From: Liolophura sinensis
Taxonomy: Eukaryota; Mollusca; Polyplacophora; Chitonida; Chitonidae
Length of the DNA: 64,000 nucleotides
Reading direction: 5' to 3'
Assembly: GCF_032854445.1 (NCBI RefSeq)
Contig: NC_088295.1
Location: 35,992,510-36,056,509, forward strand
The notes beneath the pieces were generated by a model. That model saw only the letters and a program-made list of their open reading frames with translations, was not told where the DNA came from and searched no databases. Position numbers and translations under genes: made by a program. This document shows, in pieces, positions 35,409 to 48,330 of this stretch; position 1 is the stretch's first letter, and each line of letters starts with the position of its first letter.

Positions 35409-38400
35409 ATGATAAACAGGATCATGAAGAAAGCCACAGAGGAAAATGCTGCTGATACTTACCTAAAAGGATTCAGTATCCCAAAGAAATCCATTGATGG
35501 TAAGGCTTTACAGAACAATATCTGGTGTTCATAAAAAGAAGTGTGACCCATTCCATTGTAAGATTCAGATGTGATGAATCCCATTGAAGTAAAAAGCCTT
35601 TCTTTCATGTAGGTAATGAGGTAATGCAGCAGTATATTGCAGGAAGCAGTCACAAAGGGAGGAAAGCATTGCTTGGGGGTTGGTTGGTTGCATTGTGCCC
35701 AGTGTTCAAAAGAACAATACAAGAACTCACTGTTTTTTGTGACTAGGAGTGCTCCAGTTAGAGATTATAATTTATATAGTTTCTATAATACCGTGCCTTT
35801 TTCTATAGCAATACATCTATAAACAGGTTGAAGAACTACTTTGTGCAACTGTAAGGTGTTCAAAGAACGTTTTTTTGACGATGATTACATAAATGTGTAC
35901 TGATTCTAAAAATGTAAATCTGTTTCATGTCGTTGCAGGGCTGCTTGTATCAGCCCAACATGGCAGTGTAGAAGAAAAGCGTGTCCTGCAAGATGTCCTC
36001 ATTACAGCATTGTCCAGGGATTACGTGAAGGACTGGAAAACTCAAAACGTCTCTTTCGTACACAATACCAAGCTAGAGAGCCAATTTGCAGAGAAAAAGA
36101 GAGAACTGAAAGAAAAGGTGTGAAATTCTCAGATAGTGATGCATGTGTATACAGTGGGAATCTGTTGCAGTGAAATGCATGATGAACAAATGGGCTCTGT
36201 AGCTGGGTCACAGGGATGAGCTGGTTAGCTGGGTCACAGGGATGAGCTGGTTAGCTGGGTCACAGGAATGAGCTGGTTAGCTGGGTCACAGGGATGAGCT
36301 GGTTAGCTGCAGCCTGCTGCTGTGTGGGCTGACCATTGACCAGTGAGTGTGTTAAAATCACACAGGGCTTGCTACTTTGGCAGGATCTTGGAAGAGATAA
36401 GCAAGTTCAGGCTATGCCCAGCCTAAGCTGAATTATACACCTGGACTGCAGGCTGTAGGCTGCAGGCCTTAACCTAGGATTGAGGAAACAATAACAGTGG
36501 CGTAGGAAGGATTACAGCAGGTTCAGCATGCTGCACCGAAACACGTAAAAAACAAAAATCATAATCAAAAGTAAAGTCAAACCAATATAATGGCGACCAA
36601 CAAAATGAAGGCCAACCCACACGTGAACTGCTAAGCGCATAAACTTACAATGGATCTATGTGAAAGATAAAAACAAAAGCCCTGTAAAACGTTTTCAGGT
36701 TATCATCTTCAGCCGTCCAACATCTCATTTAGCTTCCAGGGCCTAGGCCGCACGTCAGTCCTTGCCATTTGTACTGGGATAGTTGACCGATGTTCATGCC
36801 ACTTTCAAATTGCTTCCAACGGGCCTGAGTAAGCATTGATTCTATACCACTTAAGTCTGGAAGTTATTGGATACCTGCTCTAAAGGAAAATGTTCTTTGG
36901 GGGTCATCTTCACCCAGTCCCCCATTAACCCCACCCCTGCCAAAAAAAAACAAAAAAAAAAAACACTAGCCTGAAGGGAAATTATCATTTTGGTTGGACG
37001 TAACTAATGCAAACTGCATTCTATATTTTTGCCCAACCTCACAATAATGCCTTGGAGCCTTAATGGAAGAATGTCAGCTTGCAATTGCAGGTTTTGTCAT
37101 TGCATTTCCAATATAAGTTACCAGAAATAGGGTTTGAGTTCCCTTACATTTGACTAATCTGGCTGTGTGTATAAAAAGTACTCTTACCAGATTGTTGTTG
37201 TAATCCACTTTTCACTCACTGGAAATGCCATAATGATGTTAGCATGTATTTGTTGGTGGTGTGAGACCTGATGATTTTAATGGTATTTTTTTTGTTTATT
37301 GATTAGGGCACCAAAGCTGTGTTTGAAGAGTTGGCTTTCAGTGTGGAGCATCAGGATACTCAGCTTACAATCTGTGAAGAAGGACCCTATTGCAGGGACT
37401 TGAGACACAGCTTGGGAAATCCACTTCTGGGTGTGAGTCTATTTCGGCATATTGACGTTACGCTGAGATATGCTAAAGTGATGGGTTTTGGATCTACATG
37501 CTCTGTTATGGTATACAAGGTAAATATTTCGCTGATTACATGTGCCAGCTATCGCACTGTCTTTGCTGCTCACATCTTAACACTCTAGGCTGTACGATTT
37601 TAATTCTATTACATAATGTATATGGATGATTAAGGACAAGCACTGCTATGATTTAGAAGATTTATTTGTGGCTGTGTATCACAGCTTGTACAATTCTTAT
37701 GAGTGAATAAGTTAAAAGCAAGTTAACATCTTGCTGTGAATGTTGGTGGTTTATGTGGACTGCGGTTCATTTCTTTGTCTTCATGCAGTTCGTACTTATT
37801 TGTATGATTACAGGTGTTGGTTGGAAGACCTAGACATGTAGTCCCAAGGGAAAAGCTATCAGATGTTTTCCTTGACCCAACACCAAACCACGAGTGCCAT
37901 CTTTCCTGTGTAAAACCTAGATTGGGTGACACAAGTTTTGATCTCCTGGAGAGAAGCACTGTAAGCAGATGGGGATGTCCTGAATAAGGAACATGTTTTT
38001 CACACCTTTTTGCAATTTCCTGCCCTAACTTAAATAGCTATTTTATGAAGTTAAGGAAAATCACTTGAGAATTCCTGTATCGTGTTAATGTAGACAACAG
38101 CTGAACATGCTATGGATTTCAGTTTGATTTTGAGATTCATGTGGTTTGAAACATACGTTGAATGCTCTAAATGTAAAGCTCAGTGCAGTTCGGTATATGT
38201 GATTACTTGTGGTCTTCTGTTGTCAGGTGTATTTATACGAGTATGATGAGTCGACCTGGCCAGTATCTCATCCGAGACAGTGCCTTCCATATGCCATTGT
38301 CACCTACTGCAGTTCTAGGGTAGGTACTCAAGCCCCATCGCTTAAAATAGACACTTGTGTGAAAGAACTGGCAGGAAGGCACTCATCAGGACCAAGCAAA

Positions 38401-41349
38401 GAAGTAAAGCCTAGTGTGAAAATGGATCCTAGTAAAATGTGCTTGAAGAGGTTAAAGGCTGGGTCTGGACTCAAGCTCAAAATTCTACAAAAGGAGTACT
38501 TAAGAAGGGCAGCTATGTCACAGCGCGAACCTGTGTATGGAAGTAATGACAAGATCAGCGATGGCAGTTCAAAACAATCCGGAAATTACATCAGTGTTAA
38601 TGTAGAGCACGAAGAATCACCTAGCGATGCATTTGATTGTGCACATGATAATATTGCTGAAAGAATTGAAGGGAGTGCCCCAGAATTTGCCCTAAGTGCT
38701 TATCCAAGAGGTGACGAATGCTTGAGTGATGAATGTCCCGTTCCAGCAGTCAATATGCATGGACCGCATGACAATACGCAGAATGACGGAGATGGCTGTT
38801 CTGGAAGGACTTCAGATAAAGTGTTTCCTTGTCTGCAGGACACAAGTAAAATTGAGCCTTCTGAAAATAAGACGAAGCAAGTAGATAATTTCTTGGGTGC
38901 CGAAATGGAGAAAGGTTATTCTAAAAGACCCCTGAAAGTTAAGGCAGAAATGCATAGATCAGACAGATCCAGTGATAAAGGATATCGGAAATCAAAGAAA
39001 TTGAAAGTCAAACATGATGCACGTTCAACGGCGTGTTTTGGTGATGCAAGGAAACGTAAGTTTGTTGATAAATGTACATTACGAAAAGAATTTCCTGTGA
39101 CCAGAAAACGTTCATGGATTGATTCCAGACACAACATTCGTATTGATGCGCCAGTAAGACAAGTTGAGCTTCCAAAGTTCGTGTATAATGTAGGCAGCGA
39201 AGATATTGATTATACGGATATAGATTTTGACGTTAATGACGAGGCGTCAGACGTCAATTTGGTAGAAAGTGAAATGGAAATAAGTGATGATGAATGTCCT
39301 GTCAAAGAAGATATGAACCAAACGGTACAGAAATCAATTCACCATGTTCTTGTAGAATACAAGACTTTGCCTGGAAAACAGTCTTCCGTTTCTAGGAGAG
39401 GAATGAGCGAATTTCCAAGGAAAAGAAATGAGTTCTATTCCACTTATCAGTATACCCTGGATGGCAAGACGTACGTGTATGTTTCACGATTTTCGAAACC
39501 AGTTATCATGGAGAAGTCTTCGCAGATGAACTACGAAAGTATCATTGATGAGGGCAAGACTTACTACTACAATGACTGGAACCAGTTTGAGGCTGGAAAT
39601 CCCCGTAAAAAACGTGGACCAGTACTACAGAAGAAGTCCGTGAATGGTTGCTTAGATAATGGAAGTGAATGTATGTCCGGTGGGAAAAAGCTTTCTACCT
39701 TTGAAGCTTTGAACAAGCTGCGTTGTCTCCTTTCAGAAGTTGGTCAGTGTACCATCGACACTAGTACAATTGTGGATATCCTGAACACTGACACTGTTGT
39801 ACCAACCAATAGATCGATTGCTCCTTGTAACATTGGTGTAGAACAGGATGCTAATCAAAGCCAGTCAAGGCATTGCGACACCAAATTATGTGGAAGCCCG
39901 AACAAAGTCCAACTTCCTTTTGAGGGCGTTCAGAGTGAAAGAGACATACAAAGTGAAAAGATTTCCAACGACACTAGATCTCTTGCCCTGTACAGTGAAA
40001 CGGACACAAATGTTTCAACTCCTGTCAAAAGTGGTTTTAGTGGTCTAAAGGCAGGCATAAGTGAAAAATCTGACAAGGGTGATGTTTGTGAAAAGATTGA
40101 AAGGCATCGTATGCTTGTTCCTGCCGCAGAACAAGTATGTAAGCCAAGCATGGCAGTAAAACGTGTGAAGTGCAACAGACCTTTGACTTGCCCCTTTAAC
40201 TCCATATTACCAACCACTTTCAAATGGAAGTTGGAAAAACTTGATCTGCCCGTGGATGTGGATGTGTCTGCTGACACATCCTGGGATACAACTACTAATT
40301 ATGCTTCTGCAGACAAGGGGGTGAAACCAAAATTTAATGGTCGTACTCTTTTGAAGGGAGGAGTAAATCCTCGAAATATACCACTTAAAATATCAAGAAA
40401 GGTCTTGGAAAGTGAAATGGCTGTAGATCCAAGATTAATCAAACCATTTTCATCTTACTATCGGCAACCCCGTCGCCAGTTGAGTTCAACAAGCGAGACT
40501 GGAAGCTCCTTATCCTCAGTGTCAAGCGTTGACAGCGGTCTTCCAGATATTGACCGTTACGATGTGAAGAATTGTGAATCGACGGATTCTGTGGAAGAGG
40601 TAACAAAACCTCGAAAATCAACATACTTTGGTATGGATGACATATCTCTTAGAATATACGATTTGATAACCCGCCACAAAACGCCCGATTTAGGAAAACA
40701 GAGCTGTACAAGTTGTGACAGTTCGTATGGTGGTTCAAGTTCCAGATTAGAACAGATCTCTAGGAAAGGGAAAGCCGGCAATAGTGCGAAGGTTTCCAAA
40801 AGTAGTGGATGTATTAATCAAACCGGGAATAAGGGACTAATGCTGTTGTCCCATAGTGGTAGTGTTTTAGGGACTGAAGGCCATGGGCGTAGCCCTAAAG
40901 TTACCGACACCCTTCAAAGAGAGGTAAGGGACCATGTTTCAAGTCCGGTAAAGAAGTCATTTGAGGAAAACCACCCGTCTGATCCAAAAACATTTTCGGG
41001 ATTTCAGAAGGGAACCGGGTTTCAGAAGGGAAAGCGCTCTTATGAAGTTAAATTCCAGAATTATAGCAATGTGGCAAGAAGAAGCGAAATGGTTTCTCCC
41101 AGGAATCGTACAAAACCAGAAGGTTTTTACCAGGAACAATGCTTAGACCTCACGTCTATTCCAATGGGCTTGGCACAATCGCTCATTCAGGTTAAGGGAG
41201 ACGTCTTTGAGACGTTGGCAGGCGAATGTCGCTCAGACATGTTCGCTGGAAGTCGATGCCTTGCATTTTCAGGAAATCGACACATTGAAGTGTATTCAAA
41301 TTCGATGCCTATGATCTCACACCAGCCAGTGTATGACGCGCGGCAATGA
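35409..41349 (+). CDS. Gene A: TASOR/TEX15-type DUF3715 protein, 1,250 aa, 5 coding exons
   Basis: Exons: 35409-35499, 35939-36117, 37307-37519, 37814-37960, 38227-41349; phases fit and the frame is open to TGA at 41347. A stop (35406-35408) precedes the ATG at 35409; ATG 35424 is the alternative. The first ~210 residues are a DUF3715 (TASOR pseudo-PARP) domain: GFSIPKKS near the start, LGNPLLGVSLFRHIDVTLRY, DPTPNHECHLS, and YLYEYDESTWP followed by PRQCLPYAIVTY. The remaining ~1,040 residues, in one exon, are low-complexity and Ser/Lys-rich. They carry basic clusters (RKRKFVDK, TRKRSW), a VKAE SUMO-consensus, and a YYYNDWNQFEAGN patch. A DPRLIKPFSSYYRQ motif resembles DPRF/DPRL motifs in gene B. 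Family members (TASOR in HUSH, TEX15 in germline piRNA silencing) repress transposons in nuclei; that role here is inferred. This copy lacks the TEX15-like C-terminal region of gene B. Confidence 0.85.
36204..36312 (+). repeat. 26-bp repeat, 4 copies
   Basis: GCTGGGTCACAGGGATGAGC followed by TGGTTA is repeated four times in the gene A intron 36118-37306. Confidence 0.9.
36360..36490. mobile_element. Possible relative of the 24842 MITE
   Basis: It shares GGCTATGCC, TAAGCTGAATT and a GGCTGCA...CCTAGGAT order with the interior of the 24842-25020 MITE, but clear inverted ends were not found. It lies in the gene A intron 36118-37306. Confidence 0.3.
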
Positions 41350-42719
41350 CTCCAGGACATTCGAGGGTACAAGACAGTGTATAACCAAGTGCACACGATC
41401 AACCAATATCAAAACTCAATCGCCACTTCCATTAACAGAGGCTGCATGGGAACACCACAAGTTATTTCGGGCAACGATATGAACAGCTATTTTATGATAT
41501 GAGGCAGAGTGGGAATGAAGGTGTATGCAAAGAAAAATTGCATTAATACCCCTTATTTCATTGTGATCCTGCAAAAGTGACCCTGGATCGATGTTTAATT
41601 ATTTTCGTCCGATTCATTCTCCCCTTCTGAAGTCAGATTGACCTTGTGCCATACGGTGATCTTGATATTATGAGGACCGGTTATGAGCAGGTATATACTT
41701 GATGTAAAATACGTGCTGCCAGTTTTGATCAAGTGAGATTTTCCACCAATGCGTAGATTCTTTGGTCACGAAACAGGTTACAAAGGTGCCCACTATGAGG
41801 TTTTTTTTTTGAAACCTAAAACGTTAGGTTGTCTTTATAGCCGTTCGTTAATTTTGTAAAATCAACTTTTCTAGTCGTAGAAACTTGTGATCAGTGTTAC
41901 CAACCAACAAATTTAGCCTGCGGCAAGGCTATTGTCTCTACCGTACAAATAAATCGTAGTTGTTGAAAACGGGATGCACATTCTGTTTTACGGGTTTGTG
42001 TTCCCTTTTGTGGGGTATACCGTGTATAAACTAGACATAGTCTCAGCATCTGCTTAGTATTCATTTCTTATGCGAGGGACATACTTACTGCTGAACGATA
42101 CTTACATTATACTGTATGGTGAAGTATGCGTACATTGCCCTGTTCACTGAACGACATGCATGAAAACACAGTCGGACTAAATCGGTTTTTGTATACTGGG
42201 ATCCTTGACTTCTGTAACAGTTCTTTCATGGGTAAATATACACCAGAAAGTTAATAGGACTCCAGGATCAGTTGTACCATGGAAATGAAAACCCATTGCC
42301 TATTGTCGCTTCAAGAAGTTTTCGGTTTTGGAATGTTCTTCAGTACTTGCCAGAGATCGACGGATTACGCTAGGCACGTCTGTTTCCTCCATCCAGAATA
42401 AAAACTTGACCGCCGTGGTACAAGTGAAAATTTCCGCCTGTGGTTTCAAGCTGTGTGAAAACACCACGGCTGTTACTCAGCAAGGTTCATGAACCACATC
42501 TCGGCATACATTACAAGCACAACTGCCCTGTGGCCGGTTTCACAAAAGGATTGAATGTTTAAGGTCACGATCGTATCTGTAACTTAGAATCGACACCCTC
42601 TTGCACGATACAAAAAAAAAAGAAACATCACGTGTTGCTCCAAACATACTCCTAGAACAAAGTGTGTCGGTAAAATTGGTTTATGGATGTAGCGAGCGTA
42701 CACTAAGCAAGATTAGGCC
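41350..42719. other. Gene A 3' UTR and downstream sequence
   Basis: No coding signal. AATAAA at 41948-41953 is a candidate polyadenylation signal about 600 bases after the stop. Confidence 0.45.
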
Positions 42720-43290
42720 TTCAGGTGCGCATGGTGCACCATTCAGTCAACAGTAGCCTGATGGGGCCTTTTTCTTTTTTTTTTTTTTTTTTTATTATTC
42801 CACTAGCCATCTGTATTGGAGCTTGTTCGGTATTAGGCCATGGCTGTACCAACATGGCGCCCAGCTGTTGAACATGCTGGTCTTGGCGTCTTGAGGAGCC
42901 AATACTTCTTCCAAGAGCATCCAATATGTCTTCTGTGGGACTAAAGACAGTTGACCTCGATAGTCATTTCATGTTGTCAGTACCCACATTTTGCAGGAAA
43001 TATCGTCTCATATCAGCTGTGTGGTGTCGCATTGTCATGTTTGAATTGGAGGCATGGACCATGGGTAGCCATGAACGGCACCAGCTCCGGGATAAGGACC
43101 TGGTCACGAGATCACGCTGCATTGAGGTTTGGACGAATTACGAGATGAACATGAACGCATGTTCCCGTAGAACGCTCCCCAAACCATTACGCTACCGTCA
43201 CGAGATCGACCAACTTCCTGTACGCAGCACAGGGCGAGACATTCACGCTCCGACGCCCGTCGGCAAATCAGGGTGTAAAACGGGAGTCGT
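42720..43290 (-). pseudogene. Tc1-like DNA transposon, degenerate DDE half of transposase
   Basis: Minus-strand translation, broken by stops and frameshifts, follows the Tc1 transposase order. DGRRSVNVSPCAAYRKLVDL comes first, then LIPELVPFMATHGPCLQFKH and DNATPHS (the second catalytic aspartate block, usually HDNARPH). The C-terminal segment is DALGRSIGSSRRQDQHVQQL. This complements the HTH half found at 20779-21143, but they are separate insertions. It is dead, lying between genes A and B. The plus-strand 235-codon open frame over the same region is antisense shadow. Confidence 0.8.
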
Positions 43291-43633
43291 CGCTAACTCC
43301 CCTATTGTTTACCTCTCAAGACTTTTATGCGTACTTATTTTTCTAACGAACAGTGACTTCGCACAAGTGCTTGGTCGCATTTTAAATAAAGAGCGTGCTT
43401 TATGCTCCCCTCGTGGAGCTTCAAAAAGACGCTACGAAAGTTTTTTTGGCATGTTATCCCAATCATTATTATGTACAACTGTTGAAAATGAAGGCAAGGA
43501 AAAGTTCTCCACTAATACATTTTCCATTTGTACAGATCGCCTTTCTGCACATTTGTCAAGTTTGGCCTACGATCGGGATCGTAACTCCGAAAAGTTACAA
43601 TCACCTTATAAACCCTCTGTGCAAGTAGCTTAA

Positions 43634-45000
43634 CTTAATTTTCAATCGATTTTATAGTCTGTCGTAGGGTTTACAATCGATGGTATAGCCGCGATTCCTT
43701 TGTGGAGAAGGGTCTTGAAACGGAAGATATTCTGCATGTAACGCAAAGTACCGCTTTTAAGTGATAACAGCCGGATCGGACCATACCCAAGAATTAAAAA
43801 AAATTGTACTTGTTGGTGAAACGCTGGACGTTAAGCACCAAGAGATACAGGAACAGAATTGCTTGATGCGGTGCCAGTATTGTATATTGTATTGTATACA
43901 GTATTGGGGTGCCCCGTGTGGTACGTCTCCTGACACTTCAGTATTGACAGCACCTTGCGACAGTGGCTTAAAATTTGGGGGTTTTCTTTTCGTAACAAAC
44001 ACGAAAAACTAGGATATATATTTAAACGTATCAAAATTTAGATTTTGCGCAAGTGTTCGGATATAAAAAAAAAATACATCCAAATTTATTAGGCATGTAT
44101 CAAATAATAGTTTAGAACGTTATTATGCCAAGATGACCTTGGTCTATATAGCTCACCAATAATTGGTCTTAAAATATACAAAAAAATTCTTTCAAATACC
44201 CTTTTCTCCTCAAAGAAATATTAAAAACCTGTATATTGCATGTATTATTTACAATTCTATTATACTCGGACACGTGAACGTGATCTAAACCCGAGACGCA
44301 CCTTTGGAACACACTCGCATCATGAATGGCCGACTCCGTTTCAAAGTAGGGGGCAATCACAGGTGTTCACGCCACAAATTCAATAACGCAGATAACAAAC
44401 TCACGCTAATAAGAAGACCGCATTTACTTCTGGTATTTCGGATTTTAATTAATATATACTAAAAAGAGCTGATTAAAATTATAAACGAACTGATTAGCTG
44501 CAAACATGCTTCCCCTCTCTGCTTTGTGTGTGTATGGTCCTATCCATGACGCTCTCGAGTAGTTGTTGACAGCGGACAGCGAAATGGGAGAGGAAGGTTA
44601 TGTGATTTGCCCTGCATCAATTTCGTCTCGAATTAAATATGTAAATCTTAAGATAGGTAAAACAGAATATAAATAATGACTCTATAGGATCTCGACTCGA
44701 TAAAGAGTTATTTCTTAATTAAGTGCCAATCCCATTCATCTGAAGTTCGTATCATTTTTATGTTTTCTTAAAGAAATTGTGAATGTATATGAGAGCGCCA
44801 AATGGGTTAAATGACGGCGTACGTAGGCCGTCACTTTGTGGAGATGTTTTGATTTCTGTTATGTAAATGTTATGGCCATTCACTTGAGGCGTTTGGTCAC
44901 AGTTGTACACCTAGTAAGGGGTTACATAATATACCGAGAGCTTTTCTTGAAAGCGATTGGCGATAACCTACATAAACAGTGAGGCTATTTTTCGCCCGCA
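43634..45000. other. Intergenic, nothing recognised
   Basis: AT-rich spacer between the Tc1 remnant and the SINE at 45016. Only short open frames occur, without recognisable similarity. Confidence 0.5.
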
Positions 45001-45015
45001 TTGTATAGTTTCGAG

Positions 45016-45375
45016 TGCTTGAGTGCTTGGGTTTAACGTCATACTCAACAATTTTTCAGTCATATGACGACGAAGGAATCATTAGGGTGCATGTACGTGT
45101 AATGTGCCTCCTTGTTGCAGGACGGATTTCCACCGCTCTTTTATCTAGTGCTGCTTCACTGAGACGACTGACCGAAGGCAAGTAAGCTGCCCCGCCCGAG
45201 CCATTATACTGATACGGATCAACCAGTCGTTGCAATATCCCCTTCACGCTGAACGCCAAATGAGGAAGTTACAACTTCCTCTTTTAATGTCTTAGGTGTG
45301 ACTCGATCAAGGATTGATCCTGGATCTACCGGTCCCGAAGCGGACGCTCTACCAACTGTGCTATCCGGGCCGGTG
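45016..45375 (-). mobile_element. Full-length tRNA-derived SINE (family 2) with perfect 14-bp target duplication
   Basis: On the minus strand it starts with a tRNA-like head, GGCCCGGATAGCACAGTTGG then TAGAGCGTCCGC (A box), with a degenerate B box (GGATCAATCC). The body is shared with 29247-29488, and the 3' end includes GTTTAACG-type and AGTGCTT repeats. TGTATAGTTTCGAG flanks both sides exactly (45002-45015 and 45376-45389), proving a target-primed insertion. Confidence 0.9.
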
Positions 45376-45735
45376 TGTATAGTTTCGAGGAACAGTTCTG
45401 AGGACATTATTAGCATGAGAAATAATGTCACTTTGTTGAATATGGAAGAGTTATTTAATAGACGGCAGTGTGTCTTGGTCAGACATTTACCGTAATGATC
45501 GATTTATGTAACACGACACCAAATTCAGTTATATTTTCAAAATGTTTTACATTTATTGTAATTTAAGACATATTGTAGTATACAACTCTGTAGATATGAC
45601 ATTAGGAGAAGCTTAAATACGTTGTTCCAGACTATACAGGGTGATATGCAAATTTCAGGTGGGATGAAAAACGTGCATGTCTGTTTTGTATTAAATTAGA
45701 AGGAATCACCCCTGTACAGTAGTAGAACACTGAGA

Positions 45736-45923
45736 AATAAAATAGTGCCATTTAGCACTTTTAAAGTGGATAGTGGATCATGTGCGGAACCTTTCTGGCT
45801 CTTTGATGAACCTTATGTTGACGGTTCTTCAGAACCTTTTAGAAACGGTTCTTCAAAGAGCCAGAAAGGTTCCGCACATGATCCACTATCCACTTTAAAA
45901 GTGCTAAATGGCACTATTTTATT
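45736..45923. repeat. Near-perfect hairpin: 77-bp inverted repeat, 34-base loop
   Basis: The arms 45736-45812 and 45847-45923 are reverse complements with a single mismatch. The loop repeats the GGTTCTTCA/GAACC theme of the inner arm ends. Related GGTTCTTTGATGAAC and GGTTCTTCAAAGATCC sequences continue to about 46000. The form is a foldback MITE or comparable palindromic element, with no coding capacity. Confidence 0.92.
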
Positions 45924-46529
45924 AAAGGAAGGTTCTTTGATGAACTTGTTGCAAAGAACTTTATAGGAATGGTTCTTCAAAGATCCTTTAAAAGTTCTTC
46001 CTTCCTAAATAATGATATTTATTTAGTCCATGATGTTCACTTTAGTACTAATAAGTACGTAAGAACTGAAATTTTAAAATTTATATTGTATGCTTTAAAA
46101 AATTCTCACTGGCACGTGAAAACTGGGAAGGGAGGTGGGGGTGGATGGGGAGGGTGACGGTACTGGAGCCCTGCCCATTGGATCCAATACTCTTCCCAGG
46201 TTTTGGTTAAATGTGCAATTGCAAGATTTATTCAAGGCCTTTATATGTGTTATAACATAGGGTCTACACCTTTCCACAAAAATATTCAATTTTTTGTAAT
46301 TGTAAGTCCACAGACCCTTTTCCCAAAACCTACGCATTATGCCTTTTTTTTACCAACCGTGGTTATATTTGGAATAAGCTTTACTTCCCTTGTTCCGCTT
46401 GTATGCATGCGGGAACGAGATATCGTCAAGCTTTCATATTCTTTTTATTCAATAATTTTCTGGCGCGGTACGCCTCCCGTCCAGTCATATCCCGAAACGC
46501 CAATGCTTCTGGGTTAAAGAGCCTTTGAC

Positions 46530-46669
46530 GAGAGGTGGCGCTCTTTCAGCACCGAGCGTTTTCATTGGCTGGTTGTGACCTCGTGCTGCAAGATTTTAGT
46601 CAACATTACCATCGGCAGAAGCAACTGCATAGATCGGAGCCAGTTTGTCATCGCGTTATGTGTCAAAAT
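46530..46669 (+). promoter_or_regulatory. Candidate promoter and first non-coding exon of gene B
   Basis: Gene B's first coding exon is preceded by an acceptor (AG 50480-50481), so an upstream 5' exon is required. This GC-richer stretch has an inverted CCAAT box (ATTGG 46564-46568) and ends in a strong donor AAAAT|GTAAGT (46669/46670). The assignment is a guess. Confidence 0.3.
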
Positions 46670-46739
46670 GTAAGTAAACGAGGCGGACGCATTCTTGCTT
46701 TTTTTTTTCAGTGCTTCTTTAAAAAAAGCTTTCAAGCCT

Positions 46740-48086
46740 GAAGTGCTACCGCCAAACCTCTAGAGCTTCAACGAGGTGAAGTTAATTTTCAGCTTTCCAC
46801 TATCAGCCTATAATGCACAGTAAAACACGCTGATTTTATTGTTCATTATTGTGGTCAGATTTTTTTGATCGCCAAAAAGGTCCACTTGGATAGAATTTGA
46901 AAGACATTTGATGTGATTTGGTATTTTGAAAGATTCATTTATTACTAGGCGTACCCATTTTATTTGGGGTCGTTATTATGATTTACTGTTGACGAAAATT
47001 GGACCCTCTCTAACTATACCCAGTGTTCTGAGGAGAGTGTTAAAAGTATCACATTTAGAGTTGCTGAACGTCCGCTTTGGCCTTTGCAAAGTTTAAAACA
47101 AACAGAATCGTATGGATAAAAAAAAAATATTGTAGCCAAATAATTATTCGTTTATCTCCATGATAAAGCTTAATTCAACAATCTAACTTTCTTCCTTCCC
47201 TTAATGATAAAACATTTTACTATCCCGAACAGCTTTGAACAGCTAGTTCACTGATATACAAAACCATCCCTTTTATTTCAGATGACTCAAAACATACTAC
47301 GGATCCAGAATACAGTTTAAGCAAATATTGTGAAATGGAAAAATAAGATGAGACAACAGCACTATGTTGATGTATAGTGTCATTACTAGACAGTTTTTGA
47401 TGGCTAAATGACCTGTGAGTCTGTCAAAAATCTGACCGTATCTGTATTTCATGAGATCACTTAGCAGGGGAGAAGTTTATTAGAAAAAATGAGGTGGTTT
47501 TGAACCCAAGTTGAGTCTGTTACACCTCATCAATGTCTAATCAAAATGTTAAAGGCTCGCTGTGTCCAGATCATGGCATTGCCATGTGTCGAGCATAAAA
47601 TGGATACAGGTACACTAAGTGTTGGTTGAACCAGTGTAAGTGACTATTAGAAGTTGATAGGTAACTGAACGAGTCAATTACTTGTGGACAACGACTTCTT
47701 ATTTACTATACACCAACATCATAGAGAATAAGAAGTTGTTATTCGTAAGCGGTTGATTTGTTTAGTGTTAATGGACTATAAATATTTTAGCATTTTAACT
47801 GGTCTGCAGTGAGGGGGGTCAGACATACTCTTGATATGACCGAGATAATGTTGAAAGTGTCTTTTATAAGTCAAACAGCCATAATAAAGACTTCAGAGTG
47901 CCAAGTGAAGCAGAAGGCGCAACAACACACAGTACTCTGTGCTTTATTGTGGAAGTGTGTAAAGAAATAGTAAAAAGAATAGCTCGTGTTTTGAACATTG
48001 TTGGATATGCATGATGTGTCACTTTCAAAGAACCTTATACAAAGACCTGCACTACTAAGTGAAATGTTATTTCCTTACAACACCAA
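46740..48086. other. Probable 5' intron of gene B or spacer
   Basis: AT-rich, with no coding signal or clear repeat seen. Confidence 0.45.
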
Positions 48087-48088
48087 TT

Positions 48089-48330
48089 GGGGCATCCATG
48101 GCTCAGTTGGTTAGCGCACTTGTGCAGCGTAATTACCCAGGAGCTTCTCACCAATGCTGTGGCTGTGAGTTCAAGTCCAGCTCATGCTGGCTTCCTCTCC
48201 AGCAGTATGTGGGAAGGTCTGCCAGTAACTTGTGGATGGTTGTGGGTTTCCTCCCACCGTAATGTTGACCGCCATAGTATAAGTGAAATATTGTTGAGTT
48301 ATTCTCATAAAACACGAATGAAATAAATAC
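48089..48330 (+). mobile_element. SINE family 1, full-length tRNA-like head
   Basis: Head GGGGCATCCATGGCTCAGTT then GGTTAGCGC is a clear A-box-like promoter half. GAGTTCAAGTCCAGCTCATG supplies the B box. The body has GGAAGGTCTGCCAG, and the tail is CATAAAACACGAATGAAATA. Confidence 0.88.

Noticed and set aside
42926..43633. Plus-strand 235-codon open frame
   Set aside because: Antisense to a recognisable but decayed Tc1 transposase on the minus strand; the plus translation has no family resemblance.
48089..48180. tRNA gene
   Set aside because: A-box and B-box-like sequences are present, but no cloverleaf closes and the sequence continues into a SINE body shared by other copies.
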